DNA of 64,000 nucleotides from Natronobacterium gregoryi SP2 (GTDB lineage: Archaea > Halobacteriota > Halobacteria > Halobacteriales > Natrialbaceae): the NCBI RefSeq assembly GCF_000230715.2, contig NC_019792.1:1426001-1490000 (forward strand), written 5' to 3'. The translations under genes were made by a program, and so were the position numbers. This document shows positions 18,326 through 26,234 of this stretch, piece after piece (positions within the stretch are counted from its first letter, which is position 1; each line of letters begins with the position of its first letter). Below the pieces are notes generated by a model. That model was not told where the DNA came from, did not search any database, and saw only the letters and a program-made list of their open reading frames with translations.

Positions 18326-18409
18326 AGAGGCCTCTTGGGTACCAGCCCCCCTAAACCTTCCGTCGCTCACGGTGGCCGACACTGGCGGAATCGACCGACG
18401 CCGGTTCCT

Positions 18410-18727
18410 TCAGGCGAAACCGAAGACACGCTCGAGTTCGGTCTCGATTTCGTCGACGTGCGCCTCGAGTACGTCTTCGAATCGCTCTTTGTCGACGAGG
18501 ACGCCCGAGACGCGGTCGTAAGGGTCTTCGGGCAACTCCACGTGGAACTCTCCGTCACCTTCGTAGAACGGTTCGCTCTCGTTCAAGACCTGCTGGTCGA
18601 TCGCGTGGACCAGTTCGGAGTCGTACTGGTCGTTCATGCGGTTGAATGCGTTCTTGTACGCCTGCTGGAGTTCGGTAAAGTAGTTGGCGTACTTGTCTTC
18701 GAACTTCTCTGGATCGAAATCGACCAT
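18410..18727 (-). CDS. DUF5783 family protein
   Basis: 105-residue, highly acidic soluble protein found across haloarchaea, function unknown. It starts MVDFDPEKFEDKYANYF at ATG 18727 and carries the conserved-looking core SEPFYEGDGEFHVELPEDPY, ending FGFA. Mostly helical with no cysteine motif, membrane segment or signal. It is transcribed towards the NifU-like gene, 84 bp upstream of its start, so the two may be cotranscribed. The family assignment is from memory of its sequence pattern. Confidence 0.8.
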   Translation of the reverse strand: MVDFDPEKFEDKYANYFTELQQAYKNAFNRMNDQYDSELVHAIDQQVLNESEPFYEGDGEFHVELPEDPYDRVSGVLVDKERFEDVLEAHVDEIETELERVFGFA

Positions 18728-18900
18728 ACCCGTATACGAACGCCGGCGAAGACAAAAGTCGGACGGTCGGTGTCGGCGTTTCCCTCGCCACGTCGCCGAG
18801 TACCGTTGCCGTCTTCCCCACACGACAGACAACCGGGACGGGCAGCGAGATTGCATCTGCAAGCCGAACTGTCACTCCCACAGGTATCGACGCGACCCAC

Positions 18901-19296
18901 ATGAACTCGAACTCGCGCGCGCTCCCGCCGGACGCCCTCCCCCCTGGATGGAGCGAATCGACTGTCTCGGACGACGAACTCGCGTATCGCCACTGCCAGT
19001 TGCCACTCGAGTTCGTGGCAGCCCGGACGACTGCAGATAACTGCCACCCTGGGCTAGGACTGGGTTGTTGCTGGGAATTGCAGTACGGCTATCCCGTCGG
19101 CAACCAGTCGGTATCCGACGTGATCGGGCGAGTTTCGACGCGACGCGCGGCGGTCGACGGACTACTCGAGTGCATGCACGGCGTCCACGAAACTATCGAG
19201 TCGGTAGATAGTCCGGTCACGGTCGGAGAGGTACTCGAGTGCGTCTCCCTTTCCAGTCTCGTTCCGGCCGGTTCACTCGGGCCAGACGAGAGATGA
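18901..19296 (+). CDS. Conserved haloarchaeal hypothetical protein
   Basis: 131-residue protein with no known motif. It begins MNSNSRALPPDALPPGW, includes LPLEFVAARTTADN, then a cysteine pair in LGLGCCWELQYGYPVG, and a C-terminal helical region with LLECMHGVHETIESV. The pattern of an N-terminal WSESTVSDDELAYRH stretch followed by a strand-rich core suggests a small globular cytoplasmic protein. No function can be inferred. It is divergent from the DUF5783 gene. Confidence 0.65.
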   Translation: MNSNSRALPPDALPPGWSESTVSDDELAYRHCQLPLEFVAARTTADNCHPGLGLGCCWELQYGYPVGNQSVSDVIGRVSTRRAAVDGLLECMHGVHETIESVDSPVTVGEVLECVSLSSLVPAGSLGPDER

Positions 19297-19426
19297 CGGC
19301 GCGCGAATCGCGGCCGACGGCGGTCCACACCGTCCGTTGTGGCGGCAGGTCGGGATCGGTCGTCGTCGTTCTCGACCAGTAGGTCGCAAGCGACTCGATG
19401 TCGTTCAACGCTCTGTGACTCGCTAG

Positions 19427-19506
19427 TGGCGGGTCAAGCCTGAACTGATGGGTCGAATCTGGCGGTGTGGCTCGATTCGACCCGTCAGTCGACGGTTTGG
19501 ACGGTA
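19427..19506 (+). repeat. Family-B repeat, 80 bp between CTAG sites
   Basis: Exactly 80 bp between CTAG 19423-19426 and CTAG 19507-19510. Interior contains a hairpin with arms TGATGGGTCGAAT and ATTCGACCCGTCA separated by about 16 bases, then GTCGACGGTTTGGACGGTA before the right CTAG. Same orientation as the copies at 35931 and 48263. Confidence 0.83.
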
Positions 19507-19615
19507 CTAGTACTGTCCCAAGTGTGGACCGACTAGTTGAGAGTTGGCCCAAACCGATCACGATTCTCGATCAGAAGTGGGTGGACTAGTCAGAGTAGAC
19601 GTGGGACGATACTAG

Positions 19616-19695
19616 TCCCACCTCAACCGTCGACGACTGCGTCGAGCCGAGCCACGCGACCGGGTTCGACCCAGCAGTGCGGCGTGATTCACTGC
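19616..19695 (-). repeat. Family-B repeat, diverged, inverted relative to the copy at 19427
   Basis: Begins after CTAG 19612-19615 and carries the reverse complement of the family-B core (CAACCGTCGACGACTGCGTC ... GGGTTCGACCCAGCAGTG). The distal CTAG has decayed. Additional CTAG sites lie between the two copies at about 19534 and 19585. Confidence 0.6.
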
Positions 19696-21045
19696 TGGTA
19701 TCATCAATCGGGATAAAAGACCTAATACCGAAGCCTGACTCTCTAAAACCGTGCGTCTAGCCGCAAGAAGGCGAGGGGTGAATGATTTGATAATGACTGA
19801 TGGACCCACGGACTCCCACACAAATATACTATACTGCCCACGTGACTCTCTCGACAGTTGACTCGGCGGCGAAAGCAGTCGTCGGGGAGTGCAGGTAGAG
19901 ACAAACCGAACGCAGATTCTGTGGGCACGAAACTGGAGTCGCATAGCGACGGTCCCCTCGCCGACGGCGACCTTCCCCGAGGTTATCGCTGGGAACGGAC
20001 ACTGACCGCCAGACGCGCCCGTCGAGTGCATTCTGGTGGCAGAGACCGGGCCTGGCGGGGACGGACTCAATGTCTTCTCTGGGGTGGGAAACGACGTTGC
20101 CCGTCGCCGAACAGTTGAATCGCGTCCCCCACCCTGAGTACGAACGAAAACGGGGCGTCCGCTCGAGAATCAGGGCGTCGAGTCCGACCGCATCCGTCGG
20201 GGTGACGTCTCGCTCTCTCGCGGTCTCCGACCGACGACTGTCGTTCCACGACGGCGTCGAGACGACGGTCGCCGACTCGAGTTGGGTTGGCTCTCGAGAG
20301 TAGGTCGTCGCAGTCGACGGCGACGTCGTCGTCATGCGGGACGGTCGTCCTGGCGAACGAAGCGGACGGTTTGGCTCCAGCTTCGACCAGGACGGCTGTT
20401 TCGTGTTTGCAAACGCGACGGTCCGATGTGTCCGTATCGCTGGTCCAACTGATCTATCGAGAGACGGCCCACACTCCTGCGTTCGAGACGACGTACTGGT
20501 TGGACTTTCACTCCGACTTCCGTTCCCGGACCGGTTCGTCTCGAGATCACTGACCGTGAGCGAACGTCCACTGTCACGCTTCGTCCGGCTAGAGTCGTGG
20601 CGTGAAGGTGGCCTCTCGGGCCGTCACTCTCCTCTCGACACCTGCGTGTCCACCTCCCGGTGTACGTACACGATCGGGTAGCGGAACGAGAACGACCTAA
20701 TAAACCAATTATTGCTATATCAAACTGGCTGACGTTGGCGGGGCGTTCGACTTCGACAGACGTACCGTGGTCGGTTCCCGCGTCTCTCCTTCGAACGCCG
20801 GTGTCAGTCATGTCTGGCGCAACTGCGACCCAAAGCGGGCACACCGAGAGATCGAGACAACACTCCGTGGGAACACCGAGCCAGAAATACGCCCGGCTCT
20901 CACCGACGAGAGGGCGATACACCTCGCTTCGATGGCATCGTCGAGACGATTCACGAACCACGTACCGGACAGCACAGCTATTCGGCGTCGACAGTGGCGT
21001 CATCGAAGAAGCCACCACGTCCGTCGGCGTTCGTCGCTCGAGCGG
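19696..21045. other. 1.35-kb region with no recognisable gene
   Basis: Several frames are open over 150-230 codons here on both strands, but none has a recognisable domain, a haloarchaeal amino-acid profile or a convincing start; they are rich in Ser, Arg and Thr and lack the Asp/Glu bias of the real genes. AT-rich tracts occur at about 19790-19850 and 20690-20735. It may be decayed gene or element remnants. Confidence 0.55.
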
Positions 21046-22530
21046 TCAGGTGAGTTGTTCGCCGGCGATTTCGTCGGCGTGCTCGAGGAACTCGGACTCG
21101 CGGCCTTTCGGGACGGTCGCGCCGGCAGCGACGTCGTGACCGCCGCCGTCACCGCCGACGGCTCGCGAGGCCTCACCCATCACGACCGAAAGATCGAGTC
21201 CGTTTCGAACGAGGGCGTGCGTTCCGCGAGCCGAGACCTTGAGTTCGACGTCTTCGCCGCCGTCCTCACTCTCGTCCGACTTCTCCGCGAACGCGACGAT
21301 CGGTTTCGACCGGCTGACGCCGTCGTTGCCCATCGCCATCCCCGCGACGATGCCGACGATCGTCTCACGGATGCGATCGCCCGCGTGGAACCACTGGATG
21401 TGCTCCTCGTGGGTGACGCCCTCTCGAGTGACGAGATCGATCCCCGCCGAGAGGTTCCGGCGGTGGTTCCGCAGAAGCGTCCGGGCACGCTCGAGTGCAC
21501 CCTCGCGGTTGCCGAGACAGACGCCGAGTCCGACGTCGGCGCGTTCGTAGCGGGCGGTCGCGTTCAACAGCGTCGAGAACTCGCTTGCATCCCGGAGTTC
21601 CGTCCCGACCGGCTCCTCGCTCAGGACGTACGCCGTACCGACGAGATTGTCGATCTTCTTCGCAGGAACGCCCCGCGAGACGGCTCGCTTGACGAGTGCG
21701 CTGGCGACGGTCCGTTTCTCCTCGTTGGTCAGCCCGGACCACCGTCGCCACTCGCCGTCCCGTTTCAACTCGAGATCGAGGTCCTCGAGGAACTGCAAGG
21801 CACCGGCCTGGTCGTTCGAGATGCCGGGGATGTGGACGTCGGTGGCGTACTCGAGCAGTTTCGGCAGCGGCCGGGTCTGTTTCCCGTAGAGCGTGAGGTC
21901 TTTCCCGGTCTCGAGAACGCCGGCCTCGACGCCTTCCTCGACGATCTCTTCGTTTGCACCCTCGAGTTTCCCGCCGGAGGCCTGCATGTCGCCGACAGCG
22001 CCGACGACGGCCAGCGCGGCGAGGTCGCGGTTGTCGGCGCGGGCGGTCGCGCTCGCGGTGCCGCCGTCGGTCGCGACCTCGGGTTCCGAGATGTCGGCGA
22101 GTGCTCGTGCGAGGACGTAGCTCGCGCCGGCCCCCGAGAGTTCCGAAGCGCCGTCGATCCCGAACAGGAGTGGGTTGAGATGGTACTCCGTCTCCCGATC
22201 CGCGGGCTGGTGGTGGTCCGCGACGACGGGCGTGAAATCACCCGCATCCTCGTGTTCTCCGATGATATCGAGCTGGCCGCTCCCGAAGTCGGTAAAGCAG
22301 ACGGTGTCGTAGTCGGTCGTCGCAATCGCGGCGATTGCCTCTTCGTCGAGTTGTTTCTCGAAGACCGTCTCGAACGGAATCCCCGCACGCTCGAGTGCCT
22401 GGGCGGCGATCGCGGCGCTCGTCAGTCCGTCCGCGTCGATGTGGGAGGCGAGCAACACGCGATCGGCCTCGCACAGTCGGCGCGCACAGCGAGTCGCCCG
22501 GCCTTCGAGTTCGGGAATCGGCCCTGCCAT
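21046..22530 (-). CDS. DHH-family phosphoesterase, RecJ-like single-strand-specific exonuclease
   Basis: 494-residue member of the archaeal RecJ/GAN group, metal-dependent nucleases that act in DNA replication and repair and relate to Cdc45. Motif I is SHIDADGLTSAA, motif II includes the TDFGSGQLD stretch, motif III is the DHH signature ADHHQPAD, and a second conserved block occurs at the C-terminus with the glycine-rich EASRAVGGDGGGHDVAAG of the DHHA1 domain. ATG 22530 gives MAGPIPELEGRA, typical of haloarchaeal relatives. It is divergently transcribed from the short gene at 22655. Haloarchaea encode several RecJ paralogues and I cannot tell which one this is. Confidence 0.9.
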   Translation of the reverse strand: MAGPIPELEGRATRCARRLCEADRVLLASHIDADGLTSAAIAAQALERAGIPFETVFEKQLDEEAIAAIATTDYDTVCFTDFGSGQLDIIGEHEDAGDFTPVVADHHQPADRETEYHLNPLLFGIDGASELSGAGASYVLARALADISEPEVATDGGTASATARADNRDLAALAVVGAVGDMQASGGKLEGANEEIVEEGVEAGVLETGKDLTLYGKQTRPLPKLLEYATDVHIPGISNDQAGALQFLEDLDLELKRDGEWRRWSGLTNEEKRTVASALVKRAVSRGVPAKKIDNLVGTAYVLSEEPVGTELRDASEFSTLLNATARYERADVGLGVCLGNREGALERARTLLRNHRRNLSAGIDLVTREGVTHEEHIQWFHAGDRIRETIVGIVAGMAMGNDGVSRSKPIVAFAEKSDESEDGGEDVELKVSARGTHALVRNGLDLSVVMGEASRAVGGDGGGHDVAAGATVPKGRESEFLEHADEIAGEQLT

Positions 22531-22654
22531 CGCTCGAGTGTGGGGCGGCTTCCGGGATAAACGTGCGGACCTCGTCCGGCGAGTGCGAGAAGACGGATCA
22601 TCCAGCCAAGCTGTCGGCTACGGCTTTATTTCGGCGGTCGTCCTACGGCCGCCC

Positions 22655-22957
22655 ATGAGGGTGGTACGATCACTCACACTCGAGGCAGCGACCACCGAGG
22701 CGACGGTCGGTGATCCGGTCACAGTGCGCGTGACGGACGACTTCGGGCGGCCGATTGAGGGGGCGGTCGTGACGAGCGAGTCGATCACCGCTTGGACGGA
22801 CGAGCGCGGTCGCTGTCAGATCACGTTTCACACGCCGGGGTTTCGAACGCTAAAAGCAGCGCGCTCGCCCGGTGAACGCGTCGCGTACAGGTCCGCTCGG
22901 GCGACGCTGCGGGTCGTTCCCGAGGGACGGGTGCCGCTGGCTCGTCGCATCGGTTGA
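22655..22957 (+). CDS. Small Ig-like / carboxypeptidase-regulatory-like domain protein
   Basis: 100-residue all-beta protein: MRVVRSLTLEAATTEATVGD, then VTVRVTDDFGRPIEGAVVTS, ITAWTDERGRCQITFHTPGF. This is the pattern of carboxypeptidase-regulatory-like or bacterial Ig-like domains (GDPVTVRVTDDFGRPIEGA; TDERGRCQITF). There is no signal peptide or anchor, so it may be cytoplasmic. The end lies 8 bp from the hemD stop (convergent). Function unknown. Confidence 0.7.
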   Translation: MRVVRSLTLEAATTEATVGDPVTVRVTDDFGRPIEGAVVTSESITAWTDERGRCQITFHTPGFRTLKAARSPGERVAYRSARATLRVVPEGRVPLARRIG

Positions 22958-22965
22958 CGGCTGGC

Positions 22966-23712
22966 TCAGTGCTCGTCGTCCGTCTCCTCGAGTGTCTCGT
23001 GAGCCAGCGCTTCGAACGTCGCCTCGCTCGCGACGAGGTCGGCTTCGATCCCTTGCTCGCGTGCCGTCTCCGCCGTCGGTTCGCCGATGACGCCGACCGT
23101 CGCGTCCTCGAGTCCGGCAAGCACGTCTTCGCGGACGCCGCAAGCGTCGGCTGCCTCGAGGAAGTGTTCGACCGTCAGCGAGGAAGTGAAACAGAGCCCG
23201 TCGAGGTCGCCGTCGGCGGCTAGTTCGGCCGATCGGCCGCTCTCCTCTGGTCGAACGAGCCGGTAAAGGACGGTCTCGTGGACGTACGCGCCGGCATCCT
23301 CGAGTCCCTCGAGGAGGACGTCGCTGCCGTGATCGCTGCGGGCGACCTCGACGCGTGCGCCGGCGACCTCGTCTTCCAGTGTGGCGACGAGCCCGCTTGA
23401 GGTGTACTCCTCGGGGACGACGTCGACCTCGTAGCCGGCCTCGCGGAGCACGTCGGCGGTCGCGGGGCCGATCGCACAGACGGTCGCGTCGCCGGGCTCC
23501 CAGCGGGCGTCGGCGACGAGCTCGACGCCCGTCTTGCTCGTCAGGACGACGTAGTCGGCGTCGGTCCGTGGCTCCGCTGCCGTGGGGTCGACCGCCAGCA
23601 TCGGATCGGGGACGGGTTCGGCACCGAGCGACTCGAGGAGGTCGGTCGCGTCTTCGATCCGTTCGTCGCCGGGGCGGAAGACGGCGATCGTGGGTCGATC
23701 GGTCGCACTCAC
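22966..23712 (-). CDS. hemD: Uroporphyrinogen-III synthase
   Basis: Cyclises hydroxymethylbilane with inversion of ring D to give uroporphyrinogen III, precursor of heme, siroheme and cobalamin. The 248-residue product has the two-lobed HemD pattern: N-terminal TIAVFRPGDERIEDATDLLE, the linker ADYVVLTSKTGVELV, central GPATADVLREAGY, and C-terminal LDGLCFTSSLTVEHFLEA and VGVIGEPTAETAREQGI blocks. It begins with GTG (23710-23712), two bases after the hemC stop, so translation is probably coupled. No uroporphyrinogen methyltransferase gene is inserted between hemC and hemD here, although such an arrangement is common in haloarchaea. Confidence 0.9.
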   Translation of the reverse strand: MSATDRPTIAVFRPGDERIEDATDLLESLGAEPVPDPMLAVDPTAAEPRTDADYVVLTSKTGVELVADARWEPGDATVCAIGPATADVLREAGYEVDVVPEEYTSSGLVATLEDEVAGARVEVARSDHGSDVLLEGLEDAGAYVHETVLYRLVRPEESGRSAELAADGDLDGLCFTSSLTVEHFLEAADACGVREDVLAGLEDATVGVIGEPTAETAREQGIEADLVASEATFEALAHETLEETDDEH

Positions 23713-23714
23713 GG

Positions 23715-24848
23715 TTACTCCCCCTCCGACGGCTCGGCAGTACTCTCGTCGTCTCTCTCCGTTTCCTTCCGGGCGCTTTCGATCAACTCCGCCGCGCCGC
23801 GATCTGCCAGGTCGCTCGCGAACTCGCGGGCGGCCTCGGCGTGGCGTTGGACGGACAGATCACGACTCGCGATTACCGACTCCTCGCCATCGCGGTCGAA
23901 GACAGTGACGTTCGCGTGGACGTACTCGCCTTGTAGGATCGCGTAGATACCGATCGGGGCGATACAACCGCCGCCGAGTTCCGAGAGCAGCGTGCGCTCG
24001 ACGGTCGTCTCGACGCGGCTGCGCGGGTGATCGATTGCCTCGCGGATCTCGCGGGCTGTCTCGCCGTCGGCCGCGGTCACCGCCAGTGCACCCTGGCCCG
24101 GCGCGGGGACGAACGTTCCCGTCGGCAGCTGCTGGTAGTCGACGTAGTGGGCGAGCCCGCTGCGCTCGAGGCCGACCGCCGCGAGTACGATAGCGTCGTA
24201 CTCCGTCTCGACTTCGCGACCGAGCGCCTGGCGCTCGAGTTCCGAGAGGTCGTCGAACCACTCGTCGACGGTACGTTCGTACTCGGGTTCGAAATCCTCG
24301 TTTCCGGTGTTTCCTTTCCGCTCTTTGTCCGCTTCTGATCGTTTCTGGTGTTCCGCCTGGAGCGTGGGTGCGAGCAACTTCTCGAGACGGGTGTCGACGT
24401 TCCCCCGCAGTGGTGCGACCTCGAGGTCGGGTCGTTCCGAGAGCAGTTGTGCTCGGCGGCGCAAACTCGAGGTGCCGACGGTCGCTCCCCGTGGTAGTTG
24501 CTCGAGACTCGAGTCGTCGGGCGTCACGAGGGCGTCGCCCGGTCGCCCTCGCTCGGGAACGGCGGCGGTGACGAGGTCGTCGGGCTGTTCGGTCGGCATG
24601 TCTTTCATCGAGTGGATCGCGCCGTCGAGGTCGCCCTCGAGGACGCGCTCGTCGAGTTCGCGGACGAACGCCCCGGTCTTCCCCAGTCGGTGGATGAGTT
24701 CGTCTCTGATCTGGTCGCCAGTCGTCTCGACGGTCACGAGTTCGACCTCGTACCGGCGGTCCTCCAGGGCCTCCTCGACCAGGCCGGCCTGTCGCCGAGC
24801 CAGCGTCGATCCCCGCGTCGCCAGTCGCAACGTCCCACGCGTTCTCAT
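23715..24848 (-). CDS. hemC: Hydroxymethylbilane synthase (porphobilinogen deaminase)
   Basis: Polymerises four porphobilinogens into hydroxymethylbilane. Starting at ATG 24848 the product is about 377 residues. It has RGTLRLATRGSTLARRQAGL at the N-terminus, the active-site region KTGAFVRELDERVLEGDLDG and AIHSMKDMPTEQ, GTSSLRRRAQLL, LRGNVDTRLEKL, and the C-terminal dipyrromethane-cofactor cysteine in ELGGGCIAPIG. An acidic-basic insertion of about 50 residues follows LRGNVDTRLEKLL (QAEHQKRSEADKERKG...), as in other haloarchaea. It is the first gene of a hemC-hemD operon. Confidence 0.94.
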   Translation of the reverse strand: MRTRGTLRLATRGSTLARRQAGLVEEALEDRRYEVELVTVETTGDQIRDELIHRLGKTGAFVRELDERVLEGDLDGAIHSMKDMPTEQPDDLVTAAVPERGRPGDALVTPDDSSLEQLPRGATVGTSSLRRRAQLLSERPDLEVAPLRGNVDTRLEKLLAPTLQAEHQKRSEADKERKGNTGNEDFEPEYERTVDEWFDDLSELERQALGREVETEYDAIVLAAVGLERSGLAHYVDYQQLPTGTFVPAPGQGALAVTAADGETAREIREAIDHPRSRVETTVERTLLSELGGGCIAPIGIYAILQGEYVHANVTVFDRDGEESVIASRDLSVQRHAEAAREFASDLADRGAAELIESARKETERDDESTAEPSEGE

Positions 24849-24905
24849 AGTCGGTAGTCGTCGCTTCGGGTATGAAAAGCGCACGCTTGTTCGACGGGCT
24901 GTCGG

Positions 24906-25028
24906 TTAGCCGAGAACGAAGTACGGCAGCGTCCACATCGTCGCGTGGATCACTGCGGGATCACGGAGGTTTCGGGTCTGTTCGTACGCCGTACCGAACG
25001 CCAGTCCGGCAACGAGCGTCTCGATCCT
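24906..25028 (-). pseudogene. C-terminal remnant of a CPBP-type membrane protease or related protein
   Basis: A 40-codon open stretch ending with TAA at 24906 reads ETLVAGLAFGTAYEQTRNLR then DPAVIHATMWTLPYFVLG. The small-residue helix followed by YEQTRNLRDPAVIHA fits the last conserved block of CPBP (Abi/CAAX-type) intramembrane proteases (T.NL..P...H). It is immediately preceded by in-frame TGA and unrelated sequence, so only the C-terminus survives. From 25030 to 25209 I see no gene; there is an imperfect palindrome built on CGCCTCGGGGTCG and CGACCCCGAGGC. Confidence 0.55.
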
Positions 25029-25212
25029 TCAGCTAGCGATCCCGACGATCGACTCGCCCCCATCACGAAGAGGACGTGCGTCAACCGCCTCGGGGTCGAG
25101 TGGTTCGCGAGAGCGTCGCTCTCTCGTCATCACGAGACGGTGAAGCCGTCTCGGACGACCCCGAGGCTTGTCAGTGGGCGCACCCTCTAACCGAGTAACT
25201 CGGTAGGTCTGA

Positions 25213-25292
25213 TACGGTTTGCTGTCAGTCAGTTCCGGCGCGACAGCGAGCCCGCCTGCGGTCGCGCCGGGAAATCGGTACAGCATTCCGTT
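25213..25292 (+). repeat. Family-A repeat, 80 bp
   Basis: Ends TACGGTTTGCTGT and ACAGCATTCCGTT flanked by TGA (25210-25212 and 25293-25295). Its right side abuts the TnpB fragment. Confidence 0.86.
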
Positions 25293-25295
25293 TGA

Positions 25296-25440
25296 ATCGA
25301 CCGTTCGCGTTCAACGTCTTTAACTTCAGAGCCAGTTGACTTGTGGCTCGTTCAGAACCAGACTTGAGCCAGTGCTGAACGAGACGCTGCCCGATGTTCC
25401 AAGCGGCGTTAGTCCGGTACAGCCACGTCCCAAAGCGGTT
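25296..25440 (-). pseudogene. Fragment of IS605-family TnpB (C-terminus), caught between two family-A elements
   Basis: On the minus strand the sequence reads FGTWLYRTNAAWNIGQRLVQ, then a short hydrophilic stretch and TSQLALKLKTLNANGRF. The NAAWNIGQRL block resembles the last RuvC motif region of haloarchaeal TnpB (normally preceded by Asp), and LALK...TLNxNG is the usual C-terminal sequence of these proteins. The open frame is truncated at its 5' side by a partial family-A element and at its 3' side by the family-A element at 25213. Nothing else of the transposon, such as tnpA or an omega-RNA boundary, is visible. Confidence 0.6.
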
Positions 25441-25468
25441 GTCCGGTGAATCGGCACAGCCATCCGTA
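25441..25468 (+). repeat. Right end of a family-A element, truncated
   Basis: Ends ACAGCCATCCGTA, followed by TCA 25469-25471, which is the complement of the TGA stop codon of the minus-strand gene at 25469. Only about 28 bp of the element remain; the rest is replaced by the TnpB fragment. Confidence 0.65.
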
Positions 25469-26143
25469 TCACGGCGTTCCGATGGCCTGTCGTCGCCGAT
25501 AGAGGTAGTAGACCGCGAGCAGCGGCTGCAGTGGCGGGACGAAAAGCGAAACGAAAGCGAACGCGAGGTAGACGCCGGGGTTGGGTCGCCAGGAACTGCG
25601 TTGTGTACAGACGTAGGCTGCGTCCTGGTGGATCGCGATGGGAAACGCACCGAAGGCGACCGCGCCGGCGAGTCCAACCCCCGTCGTCAACAGGGTCGGT
25701 ATCGCAAAGAGGACAGCGACCGTCGCTGCCGCGAACCCGACGACCGTCGCCGACAGCGAGGCCGCGACGACGAGCCACCAGCCAGACCGGCCCGCTGGCG
25801 TTCCGAACCGGCGATGTCGTCGTGCCAGATAGACGACTGCCGCCGCCGGTGCCCAAACCAGTGCGAACACGGCGTTGAGCCACGGTCGCGGCCGCCAGTT
25901 GCCGCCCGCACCCGGCTGGCGTCGAACGCGCCGCGCGTCGAAAAACAGCACCGTCGCAACCCCGAGCGTCAGAACGGTATAGCCGAGAGCAGCCACGATG
26001 AGCAGGGCCGGTCGGAGCCCCGGAACGGCGTACTCGAGGTCCTGTAACACGCCAACGACGCCGACACCGACGGCCGGCGGAAAGAGATAACACAGACGCT
26101 CGAGGAGACGCGCCCAGCCGATTTCGTCGACGTGCGTTCGCAT
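25469..26143 (-). CDS. Conserved haloarchaeal multi-pass membrane protein
   Basis: 224-residue protein with about six hydrophobic segments, for instance FPPAVGVGVVGVLQDL, LLIVAALGYTVLTLGVATVL, LNAVFALVWAPAAAVVYLA, WWLVVAASLSATVVGFAAAT, ALFAIPTLL region and VYLAFAFVSLFVPPLQPLLA near the end. ATG 26143 (MRTHVDEIGWARLLERL) is preferred over a start 15 codons upstream. No transport or enzymatic motif is recognised. Its TGA stop codon coincides with the target triplet of the family-A remnant at 25441-25468. Confidence 0.72.
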   Translation of the reverse strand: MRTHVDEIGWARLLERLCYLFPPAVGVGVVGVLQDLEYAVPGLRPALLIVAALGYTVLTLGVATVLFFDARRVRRQPGAGGNWRPRPWLNAVFALVWAPAAAVVYLARRHRRFGTPAGRSGWWLVVAASLSATVVGFAAATVAVLFAIPTLLTTGVGLAGAVAFGAFPIAIHQDAAYVCTQRSSWRPNPGVYLAFAFVSLFVPPLQPLLAVYYLYRRRQAIGTP

Positions 26144-26234
26144 CGGTGCCTGTGAGGTCCATCGTCGATTCGTCGCCGTCGACCGCACGCCTCGAGGCGG
26201 AGGTTGAGACGGGGCAGACGGCTACTCACCGACG

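Noticed and set aside
20332-21018. Minus-strand open frame of 228 codons upstream of the RecJ-like gene region
   Set aside because: Composition rich in Arg, Ser and Thr, lacking the acidic bias of all real genes here, and no recognisable domain or plausible start.
25030-25209. Possible IS200/IS605 end hairpin near CGCCTCGGGGTCG
   Set aside because: An imperfect palindrome only; no tnpA, no boundary tetranucleotides that I can support.
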